Shown one piece after another: positions 61,117-64,000 of a stretch of 64,000 nucleotides of DNA (position 1 is the stretch's first letter; each line of letters opens with the position of its first letter). The translations under genes and the position numbers were made by a program. The notes under the pieces are model-generated. The model was not told the origin of the DNA, searched no databases, and saw only the letters and a program-made list of their open reading frames with translations. Source of the stretch: Ruminococcus champanellensis 18P13 = JCM 17042 (GTDB lineage Bacteria > Bacillota > Clostridia > Oscillospirales > Ruminococcaceae); the NCBI RefSeq assembly GCF_000210095.1, contig NC_021039.1, positions 1,347,861-1,411,860 of the forward strand, written 5' to 3'.

Positions 61117-61926
61117 TTGCAAAAGTTTCAATGCGAAGAATTTGAGATTATGGACGCCCACACACATATTTTTCCGCCAAAAATTGCAGAAAAGGCAACG
61201 GTGAATATCGGACATTTTTATGATATTCCCATGGCGGAGGAGGGCAATGCAGAGCGGCTGCTCCAGTGCGGTGCCAAGATCGGCACCAAGCGGTACCTGG
61301 TCTGCTCCACCGCCACCACCAGTCATCAGGTGGAAAGCATCAACGATTTTATTGCAGAGGAATGCGGCAAGCATCCGGAATTTTACGGCTTTGGCACCCT
61401 GCACCCGGATTACGCTGACCTGGAGGGGGAAACCAACCGGATTATCCGTCTGGGGCTGCACGGCATCAAGCTGCACCCGGATTTTCAGCGCTTTGACATA
61501 GACAGTCCCGGCGCATACAAAATCTATGAGCAGATCGCAGGCAGGCTGCCGGTGCTGATCCATATGGGGGATGACCGGTATGCTTATTCCAAGCCGGAGC
61601 GGCTGGCACGGGTGATGCAGGATTTTCCCACTTTGCGGGTCATGGCGTCCCATCTTGGCGGATACCGCTGCTGGGAGGAGGCACGGGAGTGTCTGCGGGG
61701 CAATGCCAATATCCGCTTTGACACCAGCAGCTCCCTGCCGATGCTGGATCCTGCATATGCCCGGAAGCTCATAGAGCACTACGGCGTGGAAAACTGCATG
61801 TTTGGTACGGATTTTCCCATGTGGGAGCCAACGGAGGAGTTTGCACGATTTATGAATCTGGGGTTCGGCTTTGCGGACAACCAGAGGATGCTCAGTGGAA
61901 CATTCAAGGAGTGGTTCGGGTTATAA
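61117..61926 (+). CDS. Amidohydrolase-family (TIM-barrel) protein
   Basis: 269 aa from a TTG start with AGAGGA at 7 bases. Metal-dependent hydrolase/decarboxylase motifs: MDAHTHIFPPKIAEKA (HxH), LHGIKLHPDFQRFD, VLIHMGDD, ASHLGGYRCWEEA and FGTDFPMWEP. It resembles the amidohydrolase-2 group (ACMSD/resorcylate decarboxylase-like). Substrate unknown. The TAA stop is also the beginning of a foldback-family remnant. Confidence 0.88.
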   Translation: MQKFQCEEFEIMDAHTHIFPPKIAEKATVNIGHFYDIPMAEEGNAERLLQCGAKIGTKRYLVCSTATTSHQVESINDFIAEECGKHPEFYGFGTLHPDYADLEGETNRIIRLGLHGIKLHPDFQRFDIDSPGAYKIYEQIAGRLPVLIHMGDDRYAYSKPERLARVMQDFPTLRVMASHLGGYRCWEEARECLRGNANIRFDTSSSLPMLDPAYARKLIEHYGVENCMFGTDFPMWEPTEEFARFMNLGFGFADNQRMLSGTFKEWFGL

Positions 61927-61967
61927 GGCAGCATGCCCAAAGCCCGTCCGGCGGCTCTGTGCAATAT
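61922..61967 (+). repeat. Left-half remnant of the foldback element at a stop codon
   Basis: TAAGGCAGCATGCCCAAAGCCCG and the following GGCTCTGTGCAATAT align with the left 45 bases of the 180-bp element (TAAGGCAACACCGCACAAAGCCCG...). The TAA is the stop of the amidohydrolase gene. Confidence 0.6.
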
Positions 61968-62076
61968 TACCATAATCCGAGCTTGCATCCCATTGTCCAT
62001 TGAAATTCCCTCTTTACTTTTCCATTTTAGTGTGCTAAAATAATTGGAAAGGAAAGATGTTCACGGAGGATTGACT

Positions 62077-62379
62077 ATGAACAATAAATTAAAGGAATTC
62101 GGCGTAGATGCTTTGTTTGAAGCGGTTCTGACCCTGGAAACCATGGAGGAATGCTACAAGTTCTTTGAGGATCTCTGTACCGTACAGGAACTGAAGGCCA
62201 TTTCCCAGCGGCTGCAGGTGGCGAAAATGCTGAACGAGCATCATGTGTATACGGATATCGTGGCGGCAACCGGCGCCAGCACTGCCACCATCAGCCGGGT
62301 GAACCGTTCGCTCATCAACGGTTGTGATGGCTACAGCATTGTGTTCAGCCGCATGAAGGATCACGAACATGAACAGTGA
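62077..62379 (+). CDS. YerC/YecD-type TrpR-like regulator
   Basis: 100 aa. TrpR-like helix-turn-helix: LCTVQELKAISQRLQVAKML, VYTDIVAATGASTATISRVN. The family is widespread in Firmicutes; targets are unknown. CGGAGGA precedes ATG 62077. The 3' end overlaps the methyltransferase start by 11 bases. Confidence 0.92.
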   Translation: MNNKLKEFGVDALFEAVLTLETMEECYKFFEDLCTVQELKAISQRLQVAKMLNEHHVYTDIVAATGASTATISRVNRSLINGCDGYSIVFSRMKDHEHEQ

Positions 62380-63124
62380 CCGGAGCTACAGCGTCTTTGC
62401 CCGGTACTACGATCTGCTGACGGAGAACGTAGATTACGAAGCCCGGGCGGCATATCTGGACGAGCTGATCCGCCAACTGCATCCGGTGGAGGACTGTGTG
62501 CTGCTGGATCTTGCCTGCGGCACCGGCACTCTGTCGGAGGCTATGGCACGCCGGGGCTATGACGTGATCGGGGTGGACGGCTCCGGAGACATGCTCAACG
62601 AGGCAGTGGAGAAGAAGTGCGAAAGTGGTCTGCCCATTCAGTATGTGTGCCAGGACATGCGCCGTCTGGAACTGTACGGTACAGTGGACGTGACCATCTG
62701 CATGCTGGACAGTCTGAACCACCTGCCGGGGCTTCCGGATATTCAGAATGTGTTCCGCCGGGTGAGTCAATATACGGAACCGGGAGGGCTGTTCCTGTTT
62801 GACGTGAACACCCTGCACAAGCATCGGGTGACTCTGGGGGATCAGGTGTTCCTGTTTGACCTGGACGAGGTCTACTGTGTGTGGGAAAACCGGTTTGACG
62901 GGGATGCTACGGTGACCATCACCCTGGACTTTTTTGAATCCGGGGACGGGGAGCATTATACCCGCACGACGGAGCAGTTCCGGGAGCGGGCATACCCCCG
63001 GCAGGTACTGGAACAGGCGCTGGAGGATGCGGGCTTTGCAGTGGAAGCGGTATACGGGGCGGACAGTCTGGATCCCCCCACAGAGAATACGGATCGGCTG
63101 ATTTTTGCAGCCAGAAAGAAATGA
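62369..63124 (+). CDS. Class I SAM-dependent methyltransferase
   Basis: 251 aa. SAM-binding motif I LLDLACGTGTLSEAMARRG (about 48), DVIGVDGSGDML, CQDMRRLEL, LDSLNHLP. Rossmann methyltransferase, substrate unknown. AAGGA lies upstream within the regulator gene. Hsp33 follows after 9 bases, so the three genes form an operon. Confidence 0.92.
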   Translation: MNSDRSYSVFARYYDLLTENVDYEARAAYLDELIRQLHPVEDCVLLDLACGTGTLSEAMARRGYDVIGVDGSGDMLNEAVEKKCESGLPIQYVCQDMRRLELYGTVDVTICMLDSLNHLPGLPDIQNVFRRVSQYTEPGGLFLFDVNTLHKHRVTLGDQVFLFDLDEVYCVWENRFDGDATVTITLDFFESGDGEHYTRTTEQFRERAYPRQVLEQALEDAGFAVEAVYGADSLDPPTENTDRLIFAARKK

Positions 63125-63133
63125 GGAAGTAAC

Positions 63134-64000
63134 ATGGGACAGCTGAAACGAGTGATCTCTGCGGATGGATCCGTGGTAGCGGCAGCAGTGGATGCAACGG
63201 ATCTGGTGGCGCAGATTGAACAGCTTCATCAAACATCCGCAGTGGTCACTGCGGCATTGGGCAGGCTTTCGGTGGCTGCCTCCATGATGGGCTACAGTCT
63301 GAAGGGGGACAAGGAGTCCGTGACCATCCGGGTGGATGGGGATGGTCCTGCCGGTCAACTGGTGGCTGTGGCAGATGCCGGAGGCAACGTGAAATGTTAC
63401 GCTTCCCATCCGGTGGTGGAGCTGCCTCTGAATGCCAAGGGTAAGCTGGATGTAGGGGGCGCAGTGGGCAGAAACGGCACCCTGTCCGTGGTGAAGGATC
63501 TGAATCTGAAGGAGCCTTATGTTGGCATGGTGCCCCTGGTGTCCGGAGAGATCGCAGAGGACATCACCAGCTATTACGCAGTCAGCGAGCAGATTCCTAC
63601 CGTGTGCGGTCTGGGGGTACTGGTGAACCCGGATCTGACCGTGCAGGCGGCGGGGGGATATCTGGTGCAGCTTTTGCCCTTTGCGGATGAAGCATGCATC
63701 CAAACCCTGGAGGACAACGTGAACCGGCTGCCTTCCGTGACCCAGATGCTCACCAGTGGCATGATGGCGGAGCAGATTGCTATGGCATTGCTGGAGGGAC
63801 TGAACCCGAATCTGTTGGACGAGGCGGAGGTTGCATACCGGTGCGATTGCAGCCGGGAGCGCACCAAGGGGGTGCTGGCAAGCCTGGGGAAGCAGGATTT
63901 GGAGGATATTGCGTCCAAGCAGGAGGAGATCCAGGTTTGCTGTCATTTCTGCAACAAGGTGTACTCCTTCACGCCCCAGGAAGTACGGGAATTAGAAAAA
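63134..64000 (+). CDS. hslO: Redox-regulated chaperone Hsp33 (3' end outside window)
   Basis: 289 codons visible, open at the window end. Starts MGQLKRVISADGSVVAAAVD with GAGGAAG upstream. Family features: QTSAVVTAALGRLSVAASMM, AGGYLVQLLPFADE and the zinc-redox site RCDCSRER (CxC) with CCHFCNKVY (CxxC). Under oxidation zinc is released and the protein becomes a holdase. Only the last few residues should be missing. Confidence 0.95.
   Translation, partial: MGQLKRVISADGSVVAAAVDATDLVAQIEQLHQTSAVVTAALGRLSVAASMMGYSLKGDKESVTIRVDGDGPAGQLVAVADAGGNVKCYASHPVVELPLNAKGKLDVGGAVGRNGTLSVVKDLNLKEPYVGMVPLVSGEIAEDITSYYAVSEQIPTVCGLGVLVNPDLTVQAAGGYLVQLLPFADEACIQTLEDNVNRLPSVTQMLTSGMMAEQIAMALLEGLNPNLLDEAEVAYRCDCSRERTKGVLASLGKQDLEDIASKQEEIQVCCHFCNKVYSFTPQEVRELEK

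Noticed and set aside
62345-63946. 533-codon reverse frame opposite the methyltransferase and hslO
   Set aside because: Shadow; spans two real genes.

Overview
The window looks like a chromosomal segment of a cellulolytic, spore-forming Ruminococcus (Ruminococcaceae). Evidence: a dockerin-bearing secreted SGNH esterase, a GH5 cellulase, a rhamnogalacturonan-lyase remnant, sporulation genes (ylbJ-like, yqfC, yqfD), [FeFe]-hydrogenase maturases hydG-hydF, and clostridial tRNA and promoter style. The cellulosomal trait and GC-rich codon use recall R. champanellensis, but the species is an inference.

Layout. 1-15.6 kb is ordinary backbone: end of tuf, a zinc-ribbon membrane protein, prfB, an AraC-GGDEF regulator, two overlapping flavoprotein genes, the dockerin esterase, an FHA-SEDS-PBP cell-wall operon, a GH5 cellulase, a sensor-GGDEF protein and an esterase. 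15.7-30.4 kb is a decayed integrative conjugative element (ICE) between tRNA-Pro and tRNA-Leu. Its conjugation module is cut to the C-terminal half of a VirB4-like ATPase, followed by sortase B, a PAPS-reductase-like protein and a CHAP hydrolase. Then come an AT-rich sigma/anti-sigma/lipoprotein/ABC/FtsX cassette, KTR, XRE, sigma, MazF, Xis and Int. 30.5-39.7 kb returns to housekeeping: a 180-bp foldback element, ylbJ-like (reverse), then yqfC-yqfD-phoH-ybeY-era-yqzL-recO-mutS2. 39.8-46.5 kb holds tRNA-Leu and tRNA-Ser and then a second decayed mobile island (HicAB, MobV-type relaxase with a palindrome-rich oriT candidate, TOPRIM protein, broken SNF2 helicase). This island truncates a PL11 lyase gene. 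47-64 kb is backbone: an ICMT-like methyltransferase, a FeoA-FeoB fusion, an SDR, a 2-hydroxyacyl-CoA-dehydratase-like protein with an ABC exporter, a MATE remnant cut by a small inverted-repeat element, SPFH-NfeD, hydG-hydF behind a structured leader, a PP2C phosphatase, an amidohydrolase, a YerC-type repressor, a methyltransferase and Hsp33 (running off the end).

Functional links: FHA-SEDS-PBP with a PP2C phosphatase elsewhere suggests Ser/Thr-phosphorylation control of wall synthesis. Two GGDEF proteins with unusual input domains suggest cyclic-di-nucleotide signalling. The esterase, GH5 and PL11 remnant belong to plant cell-wall breakdown.

Most notable for a second look: (1) a family of palindromic elements with core TAAGGCAACACCGCAC, three of which begin exactly at the TAA stop codon of the upstream gene; (2) paired 'promoter, truncated tRNA 5' half, intact tRNA' arrangements at both ends of the ICE, with 11-bp arm-like repeats on both sides of the tRNA-Leu; (3) an unassigned structured leader with terminator before hydG; (4) an oriT candidate; (5) a zinc-ribbon-extended MazF without a recognisable antitoxin.
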